Origin: JAGPUQ01 sp050250395
GTDB lineage: Bacteria; Pseudomonadota; Gammaproteobacteria; Pseudomonadales; Porticoccaceae
Assembly (NCBI GenBank): GCA_050250395.1
Contig: JBFWOQ010000005.1
Coordinates: 42,537-106,536 of the forward strand
DNA: 64,000 nucleotides
Reading direction: 5' to 3'
The position numbers and the translations under genes were made by a program. Under the pieces are notes generated by a model. That model ran no database searches. It was not told the origin of the DNA and was given only the letters and a program-made list of their open reading frames with translations. This document shows positions 28,742 to 38,509 of the stretch, in pieces. Position 1 is the first letter of the stretch. Each line of letters opens with the position of its first letter.

Positions 28742-30235
28742 TCATGCCGGCACCCCCGCCGTAGTGACTTCGCGGGCAGGGGTGGCCGGCAGGCGGCCAT
28801 AGATATCTTCGTAGCGAACGATATCGTCTTCGCCCAGATAGGCGCCGGTTTGAACTTCGATAAGTTCCAACGGGACCTTGCCGGGATTCTCCAAGCGGTG
28901 AACCTGACCGAGAGGAACGTAGGTGGATTGGTCCTCGGTCATCAAGAATACCTTGTCGCCACAGGTTACCGCGGCGGTACCGCGCACCACGACCCAGTGC
29001 TCGGCCCGGTGGTGGTGCATTTGGAGACTTAGCTTTTGCCCGGGCTTCACCATGATGCGCTTGACCTGAAAGCGTTCGCTCAGGGCAACGGTTTCGTAAA
29101 ATCCCCAGGGTCGGTAGACGCGCGGTCGGGACGCCGCCTCCGGGCGTTTGTCGCGCTTGAGCTTCTGGACAATTTGTTTGATGTCCTGGGCGCGATCTTT
29201 CGTGGTTACCAGAACGGCATCCACGGTCTCCACCACGATGGTGTCCTCAACGCCCAACAGGGTTACGAGACGGTGGCTGGCGTGGACCAAATTGTTCCGG
29301 GCGTCCTCCGCCAGCACGTCGCCATGCAGGCGGTTGCCGGCTGCGTCACTGGCGGGCCGCTTGGCCATGAAGTTCCAGGAGCCGACGTCATCCCAACCGG
29401 CATCCAGGGGTACCAGGGCGATGTTCTTGCTCTTTTCCATCACCGCATAATCGATGGAAATGTTGCGACACCGTTGGAACGCTTCGGGATGTAGCCGGAT
29501 GAAGTCGGGGTTGTGCTGGGCCTGCTCCACCGCTTCGTGGGTAAGGCTGTACATATCTGGCTCGAATTGGCGCAATGCATCGAGAAAGGCGTCGGAACGG
29601 AACAGAAACATCCCACCATTCCAGTAATAGCCGCCTTCCTTCAGAAAGTGTTCGGCCATGTCGAGGGGCGGCTTTTCAATGAAAGCCCCAACCTCGTACG
29701 CGTCATCGAATTCAGCGAGTGTATTGCCCCCCTTGATCCAGCCGAAGCCTGTTTCGGGATGCATTGGCTGAATGCCAAACGTCACCAGGTGGCCGTTAGC
29801 CGCGACTTTGGCGGCGATACCCGTGGAGGATCTGAAGCGATCGATCCGGGTCATGGCCTGATCTGACGCCATCAGGAAAACCATCGCGTCAGGACCGTAT
29901 TGCTGCGCCACGAAGTGCGCGGCAACAGCCGCCGCAGGCGCTGTATTGCGCCCTTCGGATTCCAGCAGGATGGTCGCGCGAATACCTACGGCCTGCATCT
30001 GCTCGGCGATTATAAAGCGGTGCGCCTCGGCGCCGATCACGATGGGCGCAGCGACATTTTCGATACTGGAGGCGCGCAGCGCCGTGTCCTGAAGAAGGCT
30101 TTTGTCGCCCAGCAAGGGCAGGAACTGTTTCGGATACTGTTCCCGAGACAGCGGCCACAGCCGTGTCCCGGAGCCGCCGGCCATCAGCACCGGCACGATG
30201 ATTGACGACGGGAGAAGTCTCATGGAAGTGTTCAT
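28742..30235 (-). CDS. algA: AlgA bifunctional phosphomannose isomerase / GDP-mannose pyrophosphorylase
   Basis: AlgA makes mannose-6-phosphate from fructose-6-phosphate and later GDP-mannose, the precursor used by AlgD. The pyrophosphorylase part has VPVLMAGGSGTRLWPLSREQYPKQFL near the start and FIEKPPLDMAEHFLKEGGYYWNGGMF. The isomerase cupin at the C-terminus has RPWGFYETV, KPGQKLSLQMHHHRAEHWVVV and QSTYVPLGQVHRLENPG. The start overlaps the algL stop. MNTSM at 30235 or an ATG at 30223 are both possible. Confidence 0.93.
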   Translation of the reverse strand: MNTSMRLLPSSIIVPVLMAGGSGTRLWPLSREQYPKQFLPLLGDKSLLQDTALRASSIENVAAPIVIGAEAHRFIIAEQMQAVGIRATILLESEGRNTAPAAAVAAHFVAQQYGPDAMVFLMASDQAMTRIDRFRSSTGIAAKVAANGHLVTFGIQPMHPETGFGWIKGGNTLAEFDDAYEVGAFIEKPPLDMAEHFLKEGGYYWNGGMFLFRSDAFLDALRQFEPDMYSLTHEAVEQAQHNPDFIRLHPEAFQRCRNISIDYAVMEKSKNIALVPLDAGWDDVGSWNFMAKRPASDAAGNRLHGDVLAEDARNNLVHASHRLVTLLGVEDTIVVETVDAVLVTTKDRAQDIKQIVQKLKRDKRPEAASRPRVYRPWGFYETVALSERFQVKRIMVKPGQKLSLQMHHHRAEHWVVVRGTAAVTCGDKVFLMTEDQSTYVPLGQVHRLENPGKVPLELIEVQTGAYLGEDDIVRYEDIYGRLPATPAREVTTAGVPA

Positions 30236-31398
30236 AGGGGCATCCCAGCATGAAAGGTCAACAGCTGCTTCGTTACCGAATCGACCGCCGATGACGGAAG
30301 ATCCAATCTGGTCTCGCCAGCGTCGATCACGGTATGGGCGAACAAAGCCGTGATGTCGCCGCCCAGGCGGTAAGTATTGATCGGACGGTAGCTTTCGAGT
30401 CTGCGTTTCAATGCCCGATCGCAGACATAGAGCCAGCAATAGGGTTCCAGCCAGGAAAATTTCGATGGATCGTCGAGGCCGTCGGTTTTCTGCTTTTTCC
30501 CGGTTTTCGCTTTGAAAATGTTCGCATCGTCGATGCCGGCCAGGGTGCGCGCGGCGAGTCGCTTGAGGGCCGCGTCATTCTCCTGCGCCAGATCCAGGCC
30601 ATTGGCCTTGGCGAAGGCCGCGATCATGGTCAAGGGCGGAAGCGAATAGTTGTGGTATTGCAAGGCGCGGGTCTCGCGCGCCAGTTCGTTAGCCAGATAA
30701 CCCTCGGCGTCGATCTGTGCCGCCGCGCGGCGGTAATTTTCGACCGACCAATCAAACAGATCCTGCCGATCCAGCGCCACGGCGGTGGCCATCACCGCCC
30801 AGGATGCCCAGTACTCGTGGTTGTTGAAGTTCTTGTCGGGTGCGTCGCCCCATTCCAGCACCACCTGGTCGGCGACTCGGCCCAGCCAGGCTTCGATGGT
30901 TGAAATGGATGCGCCACGGGTAAGCAGTGGTCGTGAGCTGGAAAACTTCAGGCGCAGATAGGCGGCGGCTATGCTGCCAAGGGCCCATTTGCGCACAGCG
31001 GCGCCGGTATGACTTTCCGCCTTGCCGAGTAGCGCGTGGGCTTCACTCCACTCGCCCAGCCAGGCGATCGCGCAGTCCAGTTGCGTTGCATGACCGCCCT
31101 TGAGATAGCGTCCCACTTGTTTGGACAACCCCTTTTCGAAGTTGGTGATCGGCTCGGATTTCTGCTTGTAGGCCTGATCCGCCATCTCGTTGTGCTGGTC
31201 TCGCGCAGCACCCGAACCCTGGTATTTGCTGGGAAAGTCGAGTGCTTGGGTGAAGGGTGGCGGCACCGGCGGGCAGTCGCTGTCGCTGCCGACACGCACC
31301 GGCGCCATGAATCCGGGTGGGGGTGTCAGCGCCGCCTGAGCCTGAGTTGCCAGACCCAGGCTCAGCATGAACACGGCCAGGCTATTGCGTAGACACAT
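30232..31398 (-). CDS. algL: AlgL periplasmic alginate lyase (PL5)
   Basis: AlgL degrades alginate that strays into the periplasm by beta-elimination. It has a signal peptide (MCLRNSLAVFMLSLGLATQAQA) and PL5 signatures: CPPVPPPFTQALDFPSKYQGSG, the catalytic NNHEYW with H194, and ARETRALQYHNYSLPPLTMIA. The length of 388 residues is close to the Pseudomonas enzyme. The start overlaps the end of algX by 17 bases. Confidence 0.92.
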   Translation of the reverse strand: MCLRNSLAVFMLSLGLATQAQAALTPPPGFMAPVRVGSDSDCPPVPPPFTQALDFPSKYQGSGAARDQHNEMADQAYKQKSEPITNFEKGLSKQVGRYLKGGHATQLDCAIAWLGEWSEAHALLGKAESHTGAAVRKWALGSIAAAYLRLKFSSSRPLLTRGASISTIEAWLGRVADQVVLEWGDAPDKNFNNHEYWASWAVMATAVALDRQDLFDWSVENYRRAAAQIDAEGYLANELARETRALQYHNYSLPPLTMIAAFAKANGLDLAQENDAALKRLAARTLAGIDDANIFKAKTGKKQKTDGLDDPSKFSWLEPYCWLYVCDRALKRRLESYRPINTYRLGGDITALFAHTVIDAGETRLDLPSSAVDSVTKQLLTFHAGMPL

Positions 31399-32791
31399 GC
31401 TGGCGTGTCCCGGTAGCAGGTGCGCAGAGGCGCGCATCGACGGTCGTGCCCGCTGGGGCATTCGGCGGTAGCACGATATCCATCGACAGAAAATGTAGTT
31501 CGCGGCTGGCACTACCGGCACCCAGCTCAACCACAAAGCGGCCTTGAGTGTTCGGCAAGTTGTGGTGCTTCAGGGCGAGGGTGGTCTTGCCGCCTGTGGT
31601 TGACCAGATGTTGGCGGCAAGGTTGCGTGGATCGCTGTCGCTCAAGCGCAGGTCGAGAACAAGTCGGCGGTCAATTTCGAGCGCCTTTCCGCTATCGTTG
31701 AACAGGACTTCGGTAGCGCCGGGCTTGAGGGTGACCTTGCGGGCCAGCACGGGGACGCTTCTTTCACATCCGTCGTTTACCAACGGGACAGCTTGGCGGT
31801 AAAACTTGCCGGCGCCCGGAGCGCCGTGCGCGGGTACTTCCCAGAGCAGTACAGGGGGTGGCGCATGCTGAAATTCCGTGCTGGCCAGGTAATTGAGCCA
31901 TGATCCCTCGGCGCCGTGGTCGGGCACGGATGCGTTATGAATCTCCACGCCCAGATACTCCTGCAGGTAGCCCCGAAAGTTGTAACTGCCGGGCTCCGCG
32001 CTGAAACTGGTGCCGACCAAGGTGATTGGGGGGGCGGCATAGGCGGATGCGCCCGCTTCGGTACGGAAGGCTGGCACCCACTGGTCGGAATACTGAAAAC
32101 CGCAGACTTGCGCGACCGCTTGCTGGAGTGAGCCGTTCTTGCGCAGCATGCCGACATGTACCGTTGTGAACGTCTGCTTCGAGAATTCCGCATACCCGGG
32201 CAGGCGGCGCACGGTTTCGGCCACGAGTTGTGCCGTGCGTTTTGCTCCAGCGGGCGTCCAGTGACGGTCGCGCTTGAAGTAGTAAGCATCTTGTTGCGGC
32301 GGATCGCGCAGCAGCGGCGTCAAATCCGGTACCTGGACGCCTTGATCCCTGAATGCGTTCAGTTGAGCCGCGTAACTGAGTGCGGCCGCTTGATGGTCAT
32401 AGCGCGTCCGTTGGTCTGGCGTCAGGGAATCGGGATGCATCAGGCCGCGCGTGGGCAGATACACAAGTACCAGTTCGGTGCCGCGCGAGCGCAGAGCTTC
32501 GGCAAAGCGGCGCAAGTCGCCGTAGGCATTGGGATGTCTTGGCGAGAAGTCGGTGTTCAGATCGAAGTTTGAGCGATACAGCCAGCCATCCTGACCGTCG
32601 ATGAGCTGACGGTTCCGGACAAGCTCTGGCGTGTTATAGGCCTTCGGGTCCTGCGTTTCCGGGCAAAGTTTGCAGCAAAGCTCCACGGCATAGTGCGGGG
32701 TTTCGTCTGCGGTCACGGGCAGTGCCACCGATAAACCAACAGCGAGGCAAGCGATCAGCCGCGATATATTCATGTTGACATGGCTGGTCAT
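31382..32791 (-). CDS. algX: AlgX alginate O-acetyltransferase
   Basis: AlgX is a periplasmic SGNH-like enzyme that transfers acetyl groups to mannuronate and joins the export complex. The family segments are LCPETQDPKAYNTPELVRNRQLIDGQDGWLYR, the catalytic YYFKRDRHWTPAGAKRTAQ and the nucleophile in TLVGTSFS, followed by a C-terminal carbohydrate-binding domain. The gene starts directly after the algG stop (TGAATG); an ATG at 32773 is an alternative start. Its acetyl donors AlgI and AlgJ are not encoded here. Confidence 0.9.
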   Translation of the reverse strand: MTSHVNMNISRLIACLAVGLSVALPVTADETPHYAVELCCKLCPETQDPKAYNTPELVRNRQLIDGQDGWLYRSNFDLNTDFSPRHPNAYGDLRRFAEALRSRGTELVLVYLPTRGLMHPDSLTPDQRTRYDHQAAALSYAAQLNAFRDQGVQVPDLTPLLRDPPQQDAYYFKRDRHWTPAGAKRTAQLVAETVRRLPGYAEFSKQTFTTVHVGMLRKNGSLQQAVAQVCGFQYSDQWVPAFRTEAGASAYAAPPITLVGTSFSAEPGSYNFRGYLQEYLGVEIHNASVPDHGAEGSWLNYLASTEFQHAPPPVLLWEVPAHGAPGAGKFYRQAVPLVNDGCERSVPVLARKVTLKPGATEVLFNDSGKALEIDRRLVLDLRLSDSDPRNLAANIWSTTGGKTTLALKHHNLPNTQGRFVVELGAGSASRELHFLSMDIVLPPNAPAGTTVDARLCAPATGTRQHVSTQ

Positions 32792-34387
32792 TCAATTTCC
32801 CCCGGCGACGGCAGAAAGCGGATGCGATTTGGTGACAGGCTCAATCACGGCCGCGCGCTTTTGGCGTATCAATATGTCAAGTATCTGCTCCTGAAACTGG
32901 CTTAGAACACCGCTGAATTTGATACCTCTCTTTTGGTCGAACGACAGTAATTCGACGTCATAAAGCGTTGCGGATTGCGGCGTTTCGATTTTCAGGGGGC
33001 TGGTGCCGTTCTCCAATAAACGTCCACCGACAACGATCATGGATACGCGTGGGTCGAAAGGGTCGAGCTTGATATTGCGCGCGGTGCCGGTGAGATCCTT
33101 CGTGGCGCCGTAGATGCCGGTAAGACCGTTGGCGGCTATTTCATTCTCGTGGAGAAGCGTCTGGATGCTGTTGCGCAGCAAGACTCCATGCCGTCGATTG
33201 CCGGTGATGCGGTTTCCCCAGATCAGGTTATCCGAGCTTTCATAGATCGTGATGCCGTTGGATTTGTTGGCATGGGCGTCGTTGTACGCGATGACATTGT
33301 TTATCGATGACCGGTCGATGACAATGCCGGACAGATGGTTGTCATAAGACTTATTGCGGAAGATCCAGCTGTCGTTGACCTCGCGTGAAACGATGATGCC
33401 GTGTTTCTTCTTGGTGCCGTGGGCGATGTTTTCGGCAATGATGAGTCGTTTGGAACGGTCATGGGGATCAATGCCGTAGACGATGTTGTCGCGGTAGGTA
33501 TTGCCGCGCAGAACGAGATCATCCGCTTCGTAGCAATAGAAGCCATACCAGAGGTCCGAAAAATCGGAGTTGATAATCCAACCGGTGGGAGCGGCCCGTT
33601 TCATCCTCCGATCCGTGCTGGGGCTGTACTGCGAGATCGAGACGCCATACGACTTCGATTTGGCGTAGCCCAGGCTCGCAACGACGCTGCCGCTGATATA
33701 GGTTTCGGTGCCGCCCCAGGAAATCACGAATGGCCGAAACCGATCGCCCGCGCGAAAGCTCGCCGGACCTTGCGTACTTTCGCGCCATCCCGTCAGACGG
33801 GAGTCGGTGATGAATAGTTTGCCGTCGTTGACCAAAAAACTGCCGTGGTCTTCGGACAGGCGAAAGTCTTTTGTTTCCCTGTCTATATGCAGGGTTGCGC
33901 CGTGCTTGACGACTATCGGCAGGAACGCCAGGTAAACGCCTGGTTCGAGTTCGGCGAATTGGTCCCGGGGCAGCAGTCGCGCCAGATCGCGCGGTCGGAG
34001 ATAGCCGTTTTCGATGAAGATTGCGCGTGGATTGGTCTGCTGGCGTCGCGCCCAGTCCATCATGCGTTCGTCGCCGCCGGTAAATTCCGCCAGCGCCGGC
34101 TCGCCCTGCATGCGCTGCACGCTGACGCTCGCTGCCGGATGGGTGACCAGCTTCTTCATCACGGCGGCGGCGGTGTAGCCGGATAGATCCGGCAATTTTG
34201 GTGGCGCCAGTACCAGGTCGGTCCCCGAGCGATCGCGCACCTGATATGCGGCTTGCGCCGCGATGGACTGGACGCTCTTCGGGTTCGCGGAACCCTCGCT
34301 CTCGTGGGCCGGAGTGGTCGGCGCACGCGCGTGGGCCGGCATACCGGCTACCAGCCCGAGCACCAAAGCCGCGAGCGTCTTGTTCAT
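32792..34387 (-). CDS. algG: AlgG periplasmic mannuronan C5-epimerase
   Basis: AlgG converts mannuronate to guluronate in the growing chain in the periplasm and is part of the export complex. The signal peptide ends AHARA. The right-handed beta-helix includes IINSDFSDLWYGFYCYEADDLVLRGN and the catalytic DPHD at residues 307-310 (YGIDPHDRSKR). The length of 531 residues matches Pseudomonas AlgG. Its last codons abut algX and its start abuts algE. Confidence 0.94.
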   Translation of the reverse strand: MNKTLAALVLGLVAGMPAHARAPTTPAHESEGSANPKSVQSIAAQAAYQVRDRSGTDLVLAPPKLPDLSGYTAAAVMKKLVTHPAASVSVQRMQGEPALAEFTGGDERMMDWARRQQTNPRAIFIENGYLRPRDLARLLPRDQFAELEPGVYLAFLPIVVKHGATLHIDRETKDFRLSEDHGSFLVNDGKLFITDSRLTGWRESTQGPASFRAGDRFRPFVISWGGTETYISGSVVASLGYAKSKSYGVSISQYSPSTDRRMKRAAPTGWIINSDFSDLWYGFYCYEADDLVLRGNTYRDNIVYGIDPHDRSKRLIIAENIAHGTKKKHGIIVSREVNDSWIFRNKSYDNHLSGIVIDRSSINNVIAYNDAHANKSNGITIYESSDNLIWGNRITGNRRHGVLLRNSIQTLLHENEIAANGLTGIYGATKDLTGTARNIKLDPFDPRVSMIVVGGRLLENGTSPLKIETPQSATLYDVELLSFDQKRGIKFSGVLSQFQEQILDILIRQKRAAVIEPVTKSHPLSAVAGGN

Positions 34388-35790
34388 CAGAACTGCACCG
34401 TACCTTCCAGAACGATCCGGTAGGCGCTATTGTCTGCATTCGACGCGTAAGCGCTGCCGGGGTCAAACAGGGATACCCGCAAGCGCAGCGCGGTTTGCAT
34501 GTCGCCCTCGGGGTCGGTTTCATTTTTGATCTGGTCAAAATAACGGGATAACACCAGGTCGACGCCCCGGCCGATGTCGCGGTCGCCCGAAAGCGGCTGG
34601 ACGCCGATGCCGTCGGTGATTACCGGCGCGGAACTTTGGTCGCGACGGAAATCGTGGAACACCAGGCTGGCGTCGCCGGTGTCGAATTGCAGCGAGGCGA
34701 ACAGACTGATGACAGAGAGGTTGGAGAGATCCGCGCGCGATACCTCACCGAAGCGGGAGATCAGCGTGCGGGTGCCGGTGAAGCGCGAACGGTTACTGTG
34801 CAGACCAGTCTGCCGGTACGCATCGGATTCGTCGGTATCGCTGCCGCCGGTACCAAATGCGTAGCCCGCCCCGATCTGCAACGGAAGATCGTCGGTGGGT
34901 CTGACCCGCAAACCGAAGTCGCCACCCCAAGCGTGTATGTCGCGTTCGTAGTGGGCCGCCACAAGTCCGGTGGCGGGATCCACCACAGTGGGCTTTTCGG
35001 TGCCGGTGAGTAGCACCACCTCGGTCCAGTAGGTCACCGGCTTGATGCGGCGATAGTCATAGAAGCCGTTTTCTACACGCGCGCCAATCCAGAGCAGTTG
35101 GCCTGAGCTGGGTTTGGTGTTGACTGTCGGTAAGGCACCGATGTCACCCGTTCCGCCGCTGTCATCGGCATAGAGCGCCCGCAGCCCGGCGCGTTGAGAG
35201 GGCGCCCATTCGTAAGATACGCTCGCAAAGGCATTGAAACGGTCGTCAAGATTCACCGGCAACGCAACCGCATCCTTTTTGTAGGTATAGCTGTCGAAGG
35301 TTTCGGCGACGCCAATGTCGGCCCGCACCAGCGTGGTGTCGAAGATCCAGCGCAGGCTCTCTATGTCGCGGTCGAACCATAGGCCGTCATCCTGGCGCAA
35401 CCGCTGGCGACCCAGGCGCAGGTGTTCACCGGGATAGCCGGTGAGGCCGCCATAATCGACCCAGAGTTCGCGCACTTCGGCAAAGGTGTTGTCTCGTGTC
35501 GGTGAATTGTCATCCGGGGTCGTGGCGAAATCGTCGCTTTGCGCGAAGCCTCGCACGCGGACGAACGCCGAGACATCGGAGGTCAGCTGCCAGCGTACCT
35601 GCGGCGTTATCTCGATGATGCCGCCGCTGGTGGTGTGGAAGTCACCGGCACCAAGGTCGCGTTCACCCTCGACCAGCGCGGACGTTTTGATTTTAAGTGC
35701 GGTGTCGATGGTGCGAGGATCCGCCTGGGCGCTGTCCGCCAGAGCAATTCCGGCGCTGCAAAGCAGCACGACGGGCAGGAGTCTGCTCAT
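34387..35790 (-). CDS. algE: AlgE outer-membrane alginate exporter
   Basis: AlgE is the 18-strand beta-barrel through which alginate leaves the cell. It has a signal peptide, then the AlgE opening segments (TALKIKTSALVEGERDLGAG, LRLGRQRLRQDDGLWFDRDIESLRW), many alternating barrel strands and a C-terminal aromatic residue (EGTVQF) as expected for BAM-assembled proteins. The length of 467 residues is normal. It overlaps algK by four bases. Confidence 0.93.
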   Translation of the reverse strand: MSRLLPVVLLCSAGIALADSAQADPRTIDTALKIKTSALVEGERDLGAGDFHTTSGGIIEITPQVRWQLTSDVSAFVRVRGFAQSDDFATTPDDNSPTRDNTFAEVRELWVDYGGLTGYPGEHLRLGRQRLRQDDGLWFDRDIESLRWIFDTTLVRADIGVAETFDSYTYKKDAVALPVNLDDRFNAFASVSYEWAPSQRAGLRALYADDSGGTGDIGALPTVNTKPSSGQLLWIGARVENGFYDYRRIKPVTYWTEVVLLTGTEKPTVVDPATGLVAAHYERDIHAWGGDFGLRVRPTDDLPLQIGAGYAFGTGGSDTDESDAYRQTGLHSNRSRFTGTRTLISRFGEVSRADLSNLSVISLFASLQFDTGDASLVFHDFRRDQSSAPVITDGIGVQPLSGDRDIGRGVDLVLSRYFDQIKNETDPEGDMQTALRLRVSLFDPGSAYASNADNSAYRIVLEGTVQF

Positions 35791-37304
35791 TGGTTGTTTC
35801 CTTGTGGGTCGAAATCCGCCTGCAGGATCGATTCGAGGGTCGCTTCGCTGCTTATCGGGTCGGCGCGATCCGATCCAGAAGCGAGGATTGCCGCGCGCGT
35901 GCCGCGCAAGGCGAGCTCCTGTCCGATCAGTACATCCGCCTGCTCCACCTCGTGCGGGGTCATTTGTTTGCGCAATTGAGCTACCGCTTCCCGCGCTTCA
36001 ATCAGTAAAGCCACTCGCTCCGCGTCGTGCTGCGGTATCTGGTGGCTCGACTGAGTCGCGGTTTCCGTGCGGCCTGGACGCGTGTTGTGCGCTGCCAGGG
36101 ACGCAAAAACGTAGGCGTTGATGGTGTTCCGGACGATACCGCGACTAGCCATGAACATTTGCGCGAGCGCCCAATCGGCCGACGAAGATCCGGCGCGGGC
36201 CGCGCTCAGATAGTGGTCCAGGGCGCGCACCGGGTCGGCTTCGCCGAGCATGCCGCGTTCGTAGAGTGTACCGAGGGCGAGATGTGCCGCGGGCAGGGTA
36301 CGCGCAGCCTCGATCAGATAGCCCTCGGCTCGCCGCGGTTCGACGACGACCGGACCACCTTCCATGTACCGCTGCCCCAGGGCCAGCGCCGCCTCGGCCG
36401 AGCCATTAGCGTACGCACTTTCGAGCAGCTTGACGGGGTCGGTCTGCCGGTCCAGCCCGGGATGTTGGATCAACAGGTTGGCCAACAGTACCTGGCCGGC
36501 AGGCGAGTGCTCGGCGCTGAGGCTCAACAGACGATAGGCGATGCCGGGCTGCGGTTCCCCCGCCTCGCCCTGCGTAATCAGATTGCGTGCAAAACGCTCG
36601 ACGACTGGCATCGATATGCGGTGTTGGCGGTAAGCCGTCGTTGCCAGCTCCGCATAGTATTCGATCTGGGTGGTGTCGCCCTGCGCCCGATAATGGCGCG
36701 CGAGGTCGCTGTAACAGTCTGGCAGGATATCCAGAACCGTCCGGCAGTAGGCCGCCAGCTGGTCGCTTTTGGCAACACCGGCGGGAGCGGCCCGGTACCA
36801 GCGCACCACGGCGGCACTTGCTTGTCGCAGCGGTGGGTTCAGTGCTTCGGCGCGCCGCACCAGATTTCCAGCGTCGCCGGAGCGATCCAATTCGGGATGA
36901 TCGGTGTAGAGCGCAATGAGTACCGCCAGCGCTTGGGGTTCGTCACGCGGCTCGGCGCCGCGCGCCAGTTGTTCGGCCTCGTACAGTGCGGCGGGCGTGC
37001 CGGAGCGAATCAGCATTCGCGCCAACGGCAGGTCGAGTGTTGGTTGGCTTTTCAGTGCACTGCGGTACCAGTTCACGGCGCGGGCGATGTCAGCCGGGGT
37101 TCCGCGCGCGCCGTGGATGCGGGCGAGGCCTATCTGGGCTTCCGGATAGCCTCTTTCTGCGAGGGGCGCAAAGTCCCGCACGGCGGCTTCCGTATTGCCG
37201 GCTGCCAGCGCAGCGCGACCGCGCTGTAGATCCGGCAGCGCGCTGCTGCAGCTCGCTGTCAGCGCCGCGACCACGAACGGCCATGTCCAGTGAGATCTGC
37301 TCAT
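35787..37304 (-). CDS. algK: AlgK outer-membrane lipoprotein with TPR/Sel1 repeats
   Basis: AlgK is an outer-membrane lipoprotein scaffold that guides AlgE into place. A lipobox LTASC puts the lipidated cysteine at residue 19. Repeated Sel1/TPR helices follow (RGYPEAQIGLARIHG, ANGSAEAALALGQRYMEGG, HLALGTLYERGMLG, RAGSSSADWALAQMFMASRG). The length is 505 residues, close to the Pseudomonas protein. The start overlaps the alg44 stop by four bases. Confidence 0.9.
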   Translation of the reverse strand: MSRSHWTWPFVVAALTASCSSALPDLQRGRAALAAGNTEAAVRDFAPLAERGYPEAQIGLARIHGARGTPADIARAVNWYRSALKSQPTLDLPLARMLIRSGTPAALYEAEQLARGAEPRDEPQALAVLIALYTDHPELDRSGDAGNLVRRAEALNPPLRQASAAVVRWYRAAPAGVAKSDQLAAYCRTVLDILPDCYSDLARHYRAQGDTTQIEYYAELATTAYRQHRISMPVVERFARNLITQGEAGEPQPGIAYRLLSLSAEHSPAGQVLLANLLIQHPGLDRQTDPVKLLESAYANGSAEAALALGQRYMEGGPVVVEPRRAEGYLIEAARTLPAAHLALGTLYERGMLGEADPVRALDHYLSAARAGSSSADWALAQMFMASRGIVRNTINAYVFASLAAHNTRPGRTETATQSSHQIPQHDAERVALLIEAREAVAQLRKQMTPHEVEQADVLIGQELALRGTRAAILASGSDRADPISSEATLESILQADFDPQGNNQ

Positions 37305-38485
37305 GGCGGCGCGGAAGCTTCCGCCTTCGCGAAAGTGATTTCGGTTTCTGCGTCGATGCGGGTGTGCGAGAAGCTGCGCGTCGATAGCGACACCGGGCGG
37401 CCTATCAGCTGCGGGGAAACGGGTTCGTCAGGCTTGATTTCTGCGATGATCTCGCCGCCGAGCTCGTCTCCCCGGCCCGGGGACCGCACCCGCTCAATGT
37501 GCCCGTCGCGCTCGTTGGCCTCGCCACTGATGCGGAATCTCACGCCGGTGCCGGGAGTGATCCTGTCGATGTCGTCGTGGAGGAAGCGTGCGAGGATATG
37601 AGGTTCGAGATCCTGCGCGACCAGATCGAACAGAATCTGGCCTTTGCCGACGTACTGCTTATCGGCGACATGTTGCGTCAGCACACGGCAATCGCAGGGG
37701 CTTGTCACAGTGCCCTTGATGGGCTGGCCGATGATCCTGGCCAGTTGGCCGAGGTTCTCGCGCTGCGCCGGGGCATTGATATCCATCAGATCGGATATGA
37801 GGCTTTGAAACGACCCGAGCGGCGCACCTTTCTTTACGATGCCGTCTGCGGGCACGAGGCTCGAAAATATGCCGTCGCGGGGCATGGATATGGCCGACAT
37901 CGTGGCGGCAACACGCGCCGCCGATGCGTGAGTAACAAAATAGAGGTCGTAGATCCGGGTGCTGGCGTATACAAAGGCGGCGAATCCCAGGGCCAGCGTG
38001 GCACCGGTTCGCACTAGGGCCCTGGTTCGTGCGCTGCCCTCGAGTTCGCTATTGTGACTCGGACGCGGTTTGGTGAAATTTTCGCGTCCGAGGGTATGGA
38101 GTATGTCGCCCACACTCACCAGTTCGCCGGATAGAAAAGAGCCGATGATATGGTGCAGGACCGATGCCTCACGCGGTCCGAGATCCTGGAATGCGCATCG
38201 GGAGTAGCCGGTGTTCGTATCCACGCCGATAGTCTGAAAGTGGATAGGTATGGAGATGCCGATGTCATTGATTTTCAGTTGCAGTTCGCCGGTCTGAAGA
38301 CCTTCCAGATCGACGTCATCGGTGAGCGGCTTGAAGCTGCATCCGCCGGCGGAGATATCCCACAGTTTGCAGCGGACCGTCTGATCACACTGGATCACCG
38401 CCAGATAGCCCGGGATCCGAATGCGAGCGTACTGCCGTTGAACCTCGGATTCGTGGACGAAGGGTAATTTGGTTGGCGCATTCAT
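37301..38485 (-). CDS. alg44: Alg44 c-di-GMP receptor of the alginate polymerase
   Basis: Alg44 activates polymer formation when its cytoplasmic PilZ domain binds cyclic-di-GMP. The PilZ arginine motif is visible as QRQYARIRIP and the second motif as WDISAGGCSF, which together supply the known ligand residues. One membrane helix follows (TLALGFAAFVYAS), then a periplasmic HlyD-like domain (VPADGIVKKGAPLGS). The 394-residue length is normal. It makes the operon an output of the second messenger that also controls LapD. Confidence 0.93.
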   Translation of the reverse strand: MNAPTKLPFVHESEVQRQYARIRIPGYLAVIQCDQTVRCKLWDISAGGCSFKPLTDDVDLEGLQTGELQLKINDIGISIPIHFQTIGVDTNTGYSRCAFQDLGPREASVLHHIIGSFLSGELVSVGDILHTLGRENFTKPRPSHNSELEGSARTRALVRTGATLALGFAAFVYASTRIYDLYFVTHASAARVAATMSAISMPRDGIFSSLVPADGIVKKGAPLGSFQSLISDLMDINAPAQRENLGQLARIIGQPIKGTVTSPCDCRVLTQHVADKQYVGKGQILFDLVAQDLEPHILARFLHDDIDRITPGTGVRFRISGEANERDGHIERVRSPGRGDELGGEIIAEIKPDEPVSPQLIGRPVSLSTRSFSHTRIDAETEITFAKAEASAPP

Positions 38486-38509
38486 GAGTAAATCCGGTTG
38501 CGTATCGGG